From Pythium myriotylum (taxonomy: Eukaryota > Oomycota > Peronosporomycetes > Pythiales > Pythiaceae): 64,000 bases of DNA. The notes beneath the pieces are model-generated. The model did not search any database and was not told the origin of the DNA. It saw nothing but the letters and a program-made list of their open reading frames with translations. Shown here piece by piece: positions 32,482 to 42,146 of the stretch. The DNA is taken from the NCBI GenBank assembly GCA_023091665.1, contig JALJCQ010000012.1, forward strand, positions 1,674,001-1,738,000. Direction: 5' to 3'. The position numbers and the translations under genes were made by a program. Each line of letters starts with the position of its first letter. Positions within the stretch are counted from its first letter, which is position 1.

Positions 32482-32925
32482 ATGTTTCTCAAGAAGCTCG
32501 ACGCGGCCGACACGCCCAAGGGCCATGAGGACTCGGCGGAGCTGCAGAAGATGCTCACGTCGTGCATGATCAATCGCCAAGTGCTCGTGCGTGGCGCTGG
32601 ACGACGAGGCGGCGAGCGCCTGCGGTGCATCTAACGAGCTCTCTGGTTAGTGTTGCGTGGCCGGCGTCTTGATTGGCATCCCGATCAGTATCCAGCGCAA
32701 GTCCTACAAGCCTTTCGCGATCCTAGGCGTGCTCGGTACGGCCCAATGGACTTTAAAGACGAGTGCACTCTACTGACTGGGGTTTTTGACGCAGGCTCGT
32801 TCGTGGACTACTCGGTTCCTTACACGAACGACTGTCGGATGATCCACAACGCCATGCAGCTGGCGCTGCAAGAAGAGCGGAAGCGCGACGCCGCTGGTGA
32901 GATCAGCGCGGCGAAGGCGACCTAA
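32482..32925 (+). CDS. 106-residue small membrane protein
   Basis: Three exons (32482-32586, 32651-32735, 32795-32925) with 64- and 59-base introns close into 106 residues ending AAKAT. The N-terminal ~30 residues are charged (MFLKKLDAADTPKGHED). One or two hydrophobic helices follow (CCVAGVLIGIPISIQ, FAILGVLGSFVDYSV), then an Asn/Asp/Cys turn and an amphipathic Glu/Arg-rich tail (QLALQEERKRDAAGE). I do not recognise the family; size and shape resemble small mitochondrial or ER membrane proteins. Splicing is supported by frame closure at both junctions. The first donor could instead be six bases upstream. It is convergent with the p24 gene, 83 bases between stops. Confidence 0.62.
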
Positions 32926-33008
32926 CTAGAACGCGCAATCTTGAGCAAACTCGTCGTGCGGATGTCGATTTCTATAGTGAAATTTGGTGGGGGTAGAAGA
33001 CCAGAACA

Positions 33009-33975
33009 CTAGACGAGTTTCTTCTTGTGGAAGTACTTGCGCAAGTGCTGCGCCTGAAGGAACGCTGTGACGAGGAGGACGAAGATCTGGACGACGGAGA
33101 CCCACATGGCCTTTTTGTTGTTGCTCTCGATACGCGACTGGAAGAGCAAGCTCTTGGCCTGACAAGGTGGTCCATCCGTGTGTCAGAGACACAAACGTGC
33201 AGCACAAAGACGCTGTGACGTACCTTCGCGTAGTCCTGGTTCCGTTGGATGGCGCTGACTCGGTCGCGCAGCTTGAGGATCTCCAGCTGGAGGTCGTCCA
33301 TGTGCTCTTTCTTCGCGAGGTCCTGGTACTCTTGCGAGCTCGGGCCCATTGCGATTTTCAGCGTGAAGCGCTGCACAAAACAAATCATTAGTCTCGGATT
33401 TCACGACGGCGTTGGGGCTCAAGTGTACCATCTTGGAGCCTCGCGGCAGCGCGAACTCGCTCGAGTCGAGGCTCACGCAGACCCAGTGGTCTCCGTTCTC
33501 CGTCGACGTGAACGTGACGGCGCCCTGCGATACCATGGACAACCAGTCACTACGTACGATCTCGCTCGCGTCGAATCTCGAGACAACGGCACCTTCTTGC
33601 CCGTGACTTCCTTCTTGGTGAGCACATTCGTTTTCCCCGGCTGAGGGTTCGGCGCATACAGAGCGATCGCAGTTTTCTACGGGAGACGCGTGAGCGAGTC
33701 ACCGCGACGCAGCCACCGACCGGAGGGTCTTACCATCGTCTCGGTCGTGTCGGGCGACTCATACTCGGCGTGGAAAGTGGTGCTGGCCGGCACGTCGGCG
33801 AGGAAGCAGCGATGGCTCTGGAGAAGATCCGACTCGTCAGTCATGGTTTTTTTTATGTTTTTTTTCATTGCGAGGGTGTTTTCGCGCCACGCACGTCGTC
33901 GGTCACGTGGAAGAAGAGCGCGCTCGTGCGGGAGACGCCGAGCAGCGCGAGCAGCGCGACGACGGCGAGGCGCAT
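33009..33975 (-). CDS. p24/TMED family cargo receptor
   Basis: Six phase-0 exons (33975-33895, 33817-33734, 33676-33593, 33524-33429, 33370-33224, 33158-33009) give 213 residues, the usual p24 length. p24 proteins cycle between ER and Golgi in COPI/COPII vesicles and help package GPI-anchored and other cargo. Seen in order: signal peptide (MRLAVVALLALLGVSRTSA), GOLD domain with the paired cysteines (HRCFLADVP and HWVCVSLDS), coiled coil (LKLRDRVSAIQRNQDYAK, the hallmark block), one TM helix (VSVVQIFVLLVTAFLQ), and a short basic tail with a dilysine-like KKK. The 68-base intron between exons 3 and 4 is needed to join the GOLD strands. Subfamily (alpha to delta) is not settled. Confidence 0.92.
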
Positions 33976-34001
33976 GATCGCGAACTGGCAACGCGTGTCA
34001 C

Positions 34002-34066
34002 AAAGTGATTCAACCTCAGCTCTGTGACGGCGCCGAGTTTGCTGTATTTACAGCGGTAGCCATCAT
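34002..34066 (+). repeat. Direct repeat, left copy, flanking degenerate segment
   Basis: About 65 bases, from AAGTGATTCAACCTCAGC to the GTAGCCATCAT block, match 35951-36022 in the same orientation at roughly 85 percent with small gaps. The right copy abuts the stop codon of the CDK gene, in its 3' untranslated region. The left copy sits just upstream of the p24 start. Confidence 0.75.
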
Positions 34067-35329
34067 GGTGGTGGAGATCCCTATGACTATGGCTGTGAGA
34101 GGGAGCTGGGTGATGGTGCTGAAGATCGACTCGGGTCGATTTGTGCTGACATGCTGCTGTCGACGATGATCCTCAGTTGGGCGTTCGTGGACGACGGCGT
34201 CGGAAAACCGTTCTTTTGTGGACTCGGCGGTATCTGTCGAGACGGTCGTGGGCTGGATCAAGCACACGAATGCCGTTCGCGTCGTGGCGAAGATGGACGG
34301 CTTAGCTCGCTCGCTCCATCCGAACGAAGGTGTTGTTTCTTGTTGCAGTGGTTTCGTTAAATCCGAGTCGGAGTTCGATTCAACGGATGGCAGCGAATAC
34401 GATAACTGTTTTAATGGGCTCTCAAATATCGCTCTCGCTACCTCGGAAAATTTGGCAGCGGCCGCTCATCAAGGTCCGTGACCATTTGCTCTCTGCTGGC
34501 GGACATCAAGGCAGGGGGTGCACGAAGCGAGACATCCGGAGTCGACGGAGGGGACCAGATAGTATCCTCGCGAGCTCATTGAGACTGTCTACGTCGGAAA
34601 TCAAGCTGAAGTGAGCGCACTGTAGACATGATCCTGCCGAGTACGGTCTTGAGGATTTAATGACCGCTCAACTCGTGACGGAATAGTCTGATGCTCCCGC
34701 TGGAGTGGTGGGAGTTTTTGAGCTTGCTTGAACTGCAGGATGTGATTGGCTGGCTGACTGTGAAGGTTCAGCTCTCTGCGACGTGTGACAGAATGTAGCC
34801 ATCTGCAAAAGCTAATGTTGCAATCTGCGATCGCATCTCCGGAGGGGCTCAACGCCAGCGAACCATACCGCACTAGCGAAACCCGGAAGCTCGCTGCTTT
34901 CTCGCTTGCGTTCGTTATAGAAAACGCTATGGATACATAAAACCATGAACTAAGTAGGCAATGTATGTCGTAAAAGGAATACAGCCGCCCATGCCACGCG
35001 GGATTTTCCCCTGATAGAACGCTCATTGGAACAACTTCTCGCCCAGTTGCAGACTGATACCCATTGTACGGTCCGCACCGAAAACTCTCACCGTGAACGA
35101 GCCTCCGTCCTCGCGAAAGTACGGTTCTTCTATGTTGCGACCGACGAGGAGGTTGTCCGACGTGAGCGGGATGTTCGGGCTAGACCGCTTAAGGGATCTC
35201 GAATCGAGCAGCTGAGACGTGAGGTGAACCACGAACATGAGGTGTTAGGATAGCCAGACCGCTCGGCTTGTCGGCAGCGATGGCAATGGAAGCTACACCC
35301 AAAATTTGTTGAGGGTGTGCTGCTGGTCA
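34067..35329. other. Degenerate region without a recognised intact gene
   Basis: About 1.26 kb with only short open frames on both strands. None gave family resemblance. A minus-strand stretch (35238-35023) might continue the ABCA relic, but the match is too weak to claim. Confidence 0.4.
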
Positions 35330-35935
35330 TCGGCGTCTGCCTTAGCTCCTTTGACGAAGATCTCGTTCCAGTTGCAGCTGAACAGCTCTCGGTTACAGCC
35401 ACAAAGAAGACCTCGGCGCCGACGTCGCTGAGAATGGTCGCGTGCGGCACACAGGGTGAGATGAAAAGAGTGACGAGCCTGCTGTGATCGCGACGCGGTC
35501 GCCCAGGATGTCGGTCTCATCCAAGAAGTCGATCGTGATCACAATCACGGGGTTGTGTAGGCAGATTGTCATCGATAGCTTGCGCCTCATGCCACCGGAC
35601 AGCAACGCCAAGCAAGTTGAACTCGCACTTTTCTGTAATCTCACCTCCAGGATCTTGATCGCCACGACCGATCTCGTCCAATTTCTCGCCCTTGTGACCA
35701 TTGCCGCGTGGAAAGAAAAGTACGTGTTCTTCGACCGTCGTCTCGGCGTAGAGCATGTCGTACTGGAAGCGCCCGAGGACTGACAGATCTGACGAATGGT
35801 GTTCCGTAAGGAGAGCGTGCTAAAGTAGGCACGACCCGCGAACGGGGCCATCGCATCAGTGAGAATCGAGATCAGCGTTTTCTTGCCTGCACCATTGTGG
35901 ACATTCACGGACGAGCTAGCTAACAGCACGCAGCG
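35330..35935 (-). pseudogene. ABCA-type ABC transporter, decayed nucleotide-binding-domain fragment
   Basis: Pieces of an ABCA nucleotide-binding domain appear in order but in different frames: a Walker A-like NGAGKKTLIS (normally GKTT), MAPFAGRAYFSTLSLRN, LYAETTVEEHVLFF in a second frame, the signature LSGGMRRKLSM, then FLDETDILGDRVAI. The last joins the Walker B aspartate-glutamate directly to the H-loop region, so the D-loop and switch segment are deleted. ATILSDVGAEVFF, a block that follows the domain in ABCA proteins, comes in a third frame. Frameshifts, the internal deletion and the Walker A lysine-for-threonine change mean no working ATPase. The transmembrane segments were not found. 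Flanking direct repeats suggest the segment was inserted or duplicated as a unit. Confidence 0.8.
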
Positions 35936-35950
35936 GCTTGGTGTAGACGT

Positions 35951-36022
35951 GAAGTGACTGAGTCAACCTCAGCTCTGTAGCGACGGGGGCAGAGTTTTTG
36001 TATTTACAGCCGTAGCCATCAT
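35951..36022 (+). repeat. Direct repeat, right copy, flanking degenerate segment
   Basis: Partner of 34002-34066 in the same orientation, with shared blocks TCAACCTCAGCTCTGT, GTATTTACAGC and GTAGCCATCAT. It immediately follows the CDK gene stop (36025) on the minus strand. Confidence 0.75.
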
Positions 36023-36024
36023 CA

Positions 36025-38593
36025 CTATCCACGACGTGAGTCCTCGTGGCGGCTTCGATGGTGTCTATCGTCACCACGTTCTCGTGATCGGTCGCGGGGA
36101 CGGTCTCGGTCTCTCGACCGATCTCGAGCCTCGCGATCTCGGTCGTGGTAGTGGTCTCCGTCCCGATGACTGCGGTGGTGGGGGCGTCCGCGATCGCTGC
36201 GGCCGTGAGCTGCACCATGATGGCCCTTATCACCGTGCTGATGAGATGGACGTCCATGTGCCTCGCCTCGGTAGTGACGACCTCGCACATTTCGATCAGC
36301 ACCATGATGACCGGCTGCAACTGCTGCTGCCGCAACTTCCTCGTGGTGACGCTTTTTCGACTGGTATTCATGAGATGAAGACACCCCGAACTTTGGTAAA
36401 CTACAGATAGCCAGAATGGTGAGCTCACCAAACCCCCAATAGAAAGATGGAAGCGAGAACATACTCGCGAGGTTTGCACGTAACAACCCGCCAGAAGTAA
36501 TCGTGATCCATAGCTTCGGCGGCTGTTATTCTCTTTGCCGGATCTAGTGTCAAGAGCTTTTCCAGTAAATCCACAGCATGCGGTGGGAAACTGGGGAGAG
36601 AAAACAAGGTGGTGAGTTCGATACCATATCGTTTCCATTCCATACCCACGCACTTTTTGAAACGTTCCCGCAATGGACAGATGTACTTCTCTTCCAGTAC
36701 AATATCCTTCGCCCCAGGAAGCTTCTTGAAGTCGGGCCAGTTCTCCTCCGTCGGCAATCCTACCAACCCGAACACCAACTGGAGTTGATCTACTTCAGTC
36801 TTCCCTTGAAGAATCGGGCGCCCCATCAATAACTCCGCGAAGATGCAACCAACCGACCAGACATCGACCGAGCAATCATAGGACGTGGACCCCAGAAGCA
36901 GCTCGGGAGGACGATACCAGAGCGTGACTACCTTGTTGGTGTATCGGCCTGCCTTCGCGGCAACATCATTCCAAAAGCGTGACAAACCGAAATCAGCAAT
37001 CTTCAGCACGCCTTGATTGTTGAGCAGAAGATTTGATGCCTTGATATCGCGATGGACGATTTTGTTTCGGTGCATGAAGGCCACGCCACATAATAGCTGG
37101 CGCATGTAGCACTGAATTTGTGTTCGACTGAATTTGACCTTGGGGTGGTTGAGGAGGCCACTCAGATCATGCTCAAGATACTCGAATGCAAAGTAAAGCG
37201 GAGGTCGTTTTCCTTCTTTTGGCGGGGCTAGACGACATCGCAAAGAGCGCTATGTAAGTTCAGGACCATCATACAGCAGTTCGCTCGCCTGTCGTACCGT
37301 TTGAAGATACTATTTCTTTCAATGCGACAACGTTGGGATGCTTCAAGTGCTTGAGGATTTTCATTTCACGGATGGATGTAACGGGAAACTGAGCAGGAGG
37401 GAAAACGTTAATGGGTGCATGCACTTCTCCGAACTATGGACAAAGTCACTTACCCCATTCTTCTCGACATCAGCACGTAATTTCTTGAGAGCGACGATAT
37501 CTTTTGTGATCTTATGCTGACACTTGAAGACCTCACTTCACCGGACCGAGAAAAGTTGAGGGTTAGCATGGATATTGTCCACAAACGAACGTAGCAAATC
37601 GTACCCGTATGTACCAGAGCCGACTTTGTCAATGATCGTGTAGTTCTCGATGTCACCAATATAGAATCGAGATTGCTCAGCGGGAGGATCCCTGGGGTAG
37701 TCCAAAGCCATGATCTCTCGATTGCTGGCAGCAGTTCGAAGCGACGCGACAGTGGATGCCGAACCACCTGACGGTGCAGAAACTCGAGCCTCTTGGCTGT
37801 CCTTGCTTCCCTGCGAAAAGTCTTCGTCCGTTGTCCCAGAACCGACCGGTTTGTCACCAGGCGGTGACCCCGGGGGTGGTGAGGGAGGCGGAGGTGGAGT
37901 GGGCAACCCACTGACGCCATTCGGAATCGACGGTGGAGACGGCGGGGGTGGCGGTGGGGACGACAGCTGGCGCATCCTAACCTCAGCGTCGGCGACATCA
38001 TCGTCTTCTTCTTGCTGCGTGTCTCCAACCATATCTTCTGTGTCTGCATCTGCGCTCTCGTCGTCGAGTTCAACGCTGCTTCGCACATCCTGTTGCGTGC
38101 TGCTCGATCTGCGGTCGTCGTCATACTCGTCGCCTCCTTCGGTCGTGTTTTCTTCGGCTTCGTCCTGAGGCTGATACATTGGAGGCGTACACGACGGCGG
38201 GGGTGGCGCCGGTGGGTCTTCCGGACACGGAGGCAGTGGCGACGAGAAGCTCGAGCTGTTGCCATCGCGACTGGCATGGTCAGCGGACCCATCGGCGGCG
38301 ATGGAGCCTTGGCGGCGATGGTGCGGCGGCCTTTTCTTCGAGCTTTTGGTGCTGGACGAGTCGGACCCCTGGCGACTGAGCGTGGGCAGCGCAGGCATCG
38401 GCGGGAACGGCGGCGGCGGAGGGAAGGATCCGCTGCCGTCGCTCGGCGGACTCGCGCTCCCGCGTCCCGAGAAAGGCGGCAGCGGCGGAGAATTCGGTGG
38501 CGGCGGCAGCGGGGGCGACGCCATCATCTGAGGAGGCGACGACGGCGGCGGCGGCGGCGGGGGCGCCGCAGGAGACGCGTCCTCGCGAGGCAT
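36025..38593 (-). CDS. CDK9/CDK12-like cyclin-dependent kinase with Pro-rich N-terminus and RD-rich tail
   Basis: Six coding exons (38593-37605, 37535-37454, 37388-37298, 37227-36654, 36590-36465, 36400-36025) give 745 residues. Residues ~1-318 are Pro/Ser/Asp-rich with long proline runs. The kinase domain follows: G-loop KVGSGTYG, VALKKL with the ATP Lys, cyclin-binding helix PVTSIRE (PITAIRE in CDK9/12), HRDIKASN, DFG, T-loop RYTNKVVTLWYRPPE with the activating Thr. The tail after DLPKFGV is His/Arg/Asp-rich, resembling RS domains of CDK12/13. Such kinases phosphorylate the RNA polymerase II C-terminal domain with cyclin K or T partners. The 63-base intron at 36653-36591 is open in frame; splicing it restores RFKNFPPHAVDLLEKLL, as in the family. 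The start gives MPREDASPA; an upstream ATG at 38818 adds unsupported codons. Confidence 0.9.
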
Positions 38594-39138
38594 CCGAGCC
38601 GCCCTGTCTCCCGTGGATGCTTCTTTTTCAATGCAACTTCCAGTGGTGGAAATGGGTGGGTCTGTACGGATGGGTTGACATCCACATGGGTATGATATGG
38701 GTTTGAACCCACGCGCCCGAGCCTGTCCCTCGTTCGAGCGAAGACGAGTTTTTCGTGACAGATCCAAATCGGGACCTCTGGTCGGACAATGTAGAGGCAC
38801 CAGAAAACTGACCCGCATGTCCTTGTCAAGAGGTAAAATGTACGATTGTTATATATTATGTATGTGCGTAATGCACGCTAAAGCCAGGGAGAGCTTTTGA
38901 GACAGCGGTCGCCTTTCCCGACTTTTCACAAACCAGCCGTTCAGAACACAGACGCCCGAGCTACAAATTTACACGCGCTGGATGCCGCTTCGGGCGATTC
39001 CGTGCGACTTGCACCCCGCCCGCCCAGCAGGAGGCTCTCTCTCCCCCGAACCACCGCGCCCCTCAGCGTCTCAACCGCCGCGCGAATCGAACGCTCCGCA
39101 CTCGCATTGCTCGCTCTGAGTAGAAAGCGCCGTCGCCC
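38594..39138. other. Divergent intergenic region, CDK / HECT ligase
   Basis: About 545 bases between two divergent starts. The CDK-proximal part is open on the minus strand to 38818. The HECT-proximal ~150 bases are C-rich. A short palindrome (TGGGTTTGAACCCA, near 38697-38712) looks like a tRNA T-arm but no tRNA could be built around it. Confidence 0.35.
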
Positions 39139-41463
39139 ATGGGGTCGCTGCGCGTCACCGAGCGACTGCTGCAGCTCGCCAACTTCTCGTCTCCAGGGGC
39201 CAGTAGCAACTTCTCACTCAACTCAGGAATCTCCAATGGCACCATCTCGCCGTCCGATACGTCCTCGTCTCCAAAAGGGTTCTCCTATTACATTTACATC
39301 TTCCTGGGCGCCGCGATCTCCATCGGCGCGCTGTGCGTCGCGGTGTATTGCCTCCATCAACGCAGGCTTCGTCGCTTCGCTGAGCATGACAACATGAACA
39401 ACAACATGCAGCGCCACTCGCTCGTCGACAGCTTCATCGAGGCCGGCGAGGTCGAGTGGCAGTGTTCGGTGTGTTACCATGAGAACCATCCGGCCAAGCG
39501 CGAGTGCATCATGTGCGGCACGCCCCAAGTCATCTCCCAGCAAGCGGTCGCCTCGCCATCGGCAACCAGCAATACAAATGCCATCAAGAAACTCAAGAGC
39601 GTCGCTTCGTTCGCTTCATCATCGGAAGAGCAGACACTGCAGGCGGCGAGAACGCGATCTTTCCACGTGCGCCGCCTCAACGCGATGAATCTCAACCAGC
39701 GCCAGCGCGGCGCGCGGCGACGCAACCTGTGGCAGCGGGAAAAGACGGACGACGGTCAATTTCGCTGGGTGCGGATGGACGACTGCCTCCCGAATCGTAT
39801 CAGTGTTCTAACCGCGGACACATCGGTGGAGAACACGTCGCCGGCACCGCTTTCACCTCCGTCACCTGTAGCCGTGGTCAATGATGATGACGTCGATGCA
39901 TACCTGTTTGAGCCCGTCGCATCCCTCTCTGGTCATCAACGGAGTCGAAGCCAGCGACCAGCAGATCCGAATGTTGGTGTTGAGACAGAGTTGACGATGC
40001 ATGCATCTGCAGGTGGAGACGGAAAGTTCTCGCCCACAATCCGCCGTAAACATGACGGTCGTGTCGACTCATCCACGTCATTTATCGGCTCGACGCCACA
40101 AAGCGAAGAAGGTGGCAACTTCATTTCGCAGCAGTCTGTTGGATATGTTCGTCACGTCGATTCCAATGGAGTGGTGCAGTGGGTGCCGGCTGAGAGCGTC
40201 ATCCACGAAGCCCGGACGATCAATACCGAGGAATTTCCCCGCGCGACCAGTGTGATCGACTTTGAAGCTGTCGCGTCGATGTCCTTCCGCAACAAGGTGC
40301 GGTGGTTCCTCCTGGAACTGGATAAGGTGTCCGTGCCATGGGAAGAAGGTCACTTGCTACTCAAAATCCGTCGCGAGGCTGTATTGAACGAATCGATGCA
40401 CCTTTTGATGCTGGTGCCGGCCTCGGATCTTCGACAGAGGTTGCGCATCGAGTTCATTGAGGAGCCGGGACTGGATGCAGGAGGACTGATGCGCGAATGG
40501 GTGCTCCTGCTATGTGAGAAATTGTTTGACGAATCATACGGACTCTTCCTGCCGACGCACGTCGAGAACCTTGGCTACTGGATCAACCCGAACTCGGCGG
40601 AAATTCAGCGTGACCATCTCAGATCATACCAGTTCGTTGGGCGGCTGATAGCCAAGTGTCTCCTGGAGGGTCAATTGCTCACTGTTCACTTTGCGCTGCC
40701 GTTGTTGAAGCACCTCCTAGGCGTGCCGATTTCATTCTCGGATCTTGAGTTTTTGGACGAAGAGTTGTACCGGAACGCCTCTTGGTTGCGCAACAACACC
40801 AACGTCGAGAACTTGTGTCTAGATTTCACGATCCAGCGCGTGGACGCCCAGGGTGCAATCATCACTGATGAGCTGAAGCCTGGAGGCAAGGATATTGCCG
40901 TGACCGACGAGAACAAAGATGAGTACCTTGATTTGCTTATCAAGTACAAAATGTTCGATAGCGTCCATGACCAGATCAACGCGATCCTGCAAGGCTTGTA
41001 CGATGTCATCCCCCGAACGCTTCTCGCCGTTTTTGACTACCAAGAACTGGAGCTTCTTATTTGCGGTGTGCCCAACATTGACGTTGATGACTGGATGCGC
41101 CACACAGATGTCAAGTATCAAGACTTCGAGCACCCGACCAAACAGGAGAAGAAAGTCGTCGAGTGGTTTTGGGAGACAGTGCATTCTTTCTCACAGGAAG
41201 AGCGTGCGCGCTTGTTGCAGTTTGTGACTGGTACCTCACGAGTCCCTGTAGAAGGCTTCAAGGCTTTGCTCAGCAACGATGGGCGGGTGCGGCGCTTTGG
41301 TATCCAAGTCGTCGCCCTTGGGGTTCCGCCAACCGGATTGTATCCAAAGGCTCACACATGCTTCAACCGCATCGACCTGCCACAGTACAAGACTCGCGAG
41401 GACATGGAGACCTACCTCACGCTTGTGATCAACATGGAAATTACGGGATTCTCGATGCAGTAG
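39139..41463 (+). CDS. Membrane-tethered HECT E3 ubiquitin ligase with RanBP2-type zinc finger
   Basis: One exon encodes 774 residues. Residues 1-48 carry three N-glycosylation sequons. A TM helix lies at ~49-72 (YIYIFLGAAISIGALCVAVY), followed by a basic stop-transfer (HQRRLRR). A RanBP2-type zinc finger at ~105-130 (WxCxxC, CIMC) could bind ubiquitin. The HECT domain fills the C-terminal ~370 residues: RLRIEFIEEPGLDAGGLMRE, FVGRLIAKCLLEGQ, and the catalytic Cys741 in AHTCFNRIDLP. HECT ligases accept ubiquitin on this Cys before passing it to substrate. The TM helix near the N-terminus would place the zinc finger and HECT domain in the cytosol on a membrane. The start has a strong context (gcccATGG). 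It is convergent with RPA12, 70 bases between stops. Confidence 0.94.
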   Translation: MGSLRVTERLLQLANFSSPGASSNFSLNSGISNGTISPSDTSSSPKGFSYYIYIFLGAAISIGALCVAVYCLHQRRLRRFAEHDNMNNNMQRHSLVDSFIEAGEVEWQCSVCYHENHPAKRECIMCGTPQVISQQAVASPSATSNTNAIKKLKSVASFASSSEEQTLQAARTRSFHVRRLNAMNLNQRQRGARRRNLWQREKTDDGQFRWVRMDDCLPNRISVLTADTSVENTSPAPLSPPSPVAVVNDDDVDAYLFEPVASLSGHQRSRSQRPADPNVGVETELTMHASAGGDGKFSPTIRRKHDGRVDSSTSFIGSTPQSEEGGNFISQQSVGYVRHVDSNGVVQWVPAESVIHEARTINTEEFPRATSVIDFEAVASMSFRNKVRWFLLELDKVSVPWEEGHLLLKIRREAVLNESMHLLMLVPASDLRQRLRIEFIEEPGLDAGGLMREWVLLLCEKLFDESYGLFLPTHVENLGYWINPNSAEIQRDHLRSYQFVGRLIAKCLLEGQLLTVHFALPLLKHLLGVPISFSDLEFLDEELYRNASWLRNNTNVENLCLDFTIQRVDAQGAIITDELKPGGKDIAVTDENKDEYLDLLIKYKMFDSVHDQINAILQGLYDVIPRTLLAVFDYQELELLICGVPNIDVDDWMRHTDVKYQDFEHPTKQEKKVVEWFWETVHSFSQEERARLLQFVTGTSRVPVEGFKALLSNDGRVRRFGIQVVALGVPPTGLYPKAHTCFNRIDLPQYKTREDMETYLTLVINMEITGFSMQ

Positions 41464-41533
41464 GTGAAATAGGAGAACAGATTGAATAGTAGGGAGAATT
41501 GTACATCTCATTGTGAAAGAGAGAACTGCTTGT

Positions 41534-41968
41534 CTAGTTATTGACGGAAAATTTGTGTCCACACTTCTTACACTCGTAGAACACAGTTTGGCCTTCATCG
41601 GCTGAACGCAGTTGCATCGTGTAGTAGTCCATCTGCGGGTTGCCACACTTGGGACAGGTCTCTTCGACGGTGGCGCGCGCCGGTCCCTTGACCTCGCTCA
41701 CGGCCTGGTCGGCCTGGAGCCACTTTGGCGCGGGCTTCTCTTCGCTGGTCGTCACGACGGACAGCGACGGCAAGTCTGGCATCGCAGCCCCGACAGGTCA
41801 GTCAACCGAGTTGCTCCTTGCGCCATGAATCTGCTACTTACTCTGGTATTGGCAGCGGTACTCGCAGGCCGAGCACACGATGTTGTTGGTGTCTGGATGG
41901 TCGAGGATGGTGCCGCAGTGCGGGCAAAAGGCCGGGCCGGTCGTGGCTTGCGAGGCGAAGAACTCCAT
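41534..41968 (-). CDS. RPA12: DNA-directed RNA polymerase I subunit RPA12
   Basis: Two exons (41968-41842, 41775-41534) give 122 residues, close to the 125 of yeast Rpa12. The N-terminal C4 ribbon (CPHCG, CSAC) resembles RPB9; the C-terminal C4 ribbon (CPKCG, CKKCG) is TFIIS-like. It holds the acidic hairpin LRSADEGQTVFYEC, whose Asp-Glu reaches the active site for transcript cleavage. The subunit supports proofreading and termination of rRNA synthesis in the nucleolus. I start at MEFFASQ; an in-frame ATG at 42034 would add 22 residues not seen in the family. The phase-1 intron is 66 bases. A CCAAT pentamer at 42092-42096, and another at 42031, lie upstream. Confidence 0.94.
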
Positions 41969-42146
41969 GGCGCACGGCGCGGGGCGAGTGTGGATGATGG
42001 TGAGGTGTCGCTTGATGAGCTCTTCACTGGCCAATGGCTGGAGGTCGCGCTAAATGGCAAAACGAGGTGTATTCGGCGCACCCTAAACGGTCCAATCACA
42101 AAACTGGGTACTCTCAGATGGCTACACTACGGTGACCGTAGTACGG

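Noticed and set aside
35023..35238. Extension of the ABCA relic to 35023
   Set aside because: The peptide in this stretch has no block I can assign to an ABCA protein.
38697..38712. T-arm-like palindrome TGGGTTTGAACCCA
   Set aside because: Isolated palindrome; no cloverleaf can be formed with flanking bases.
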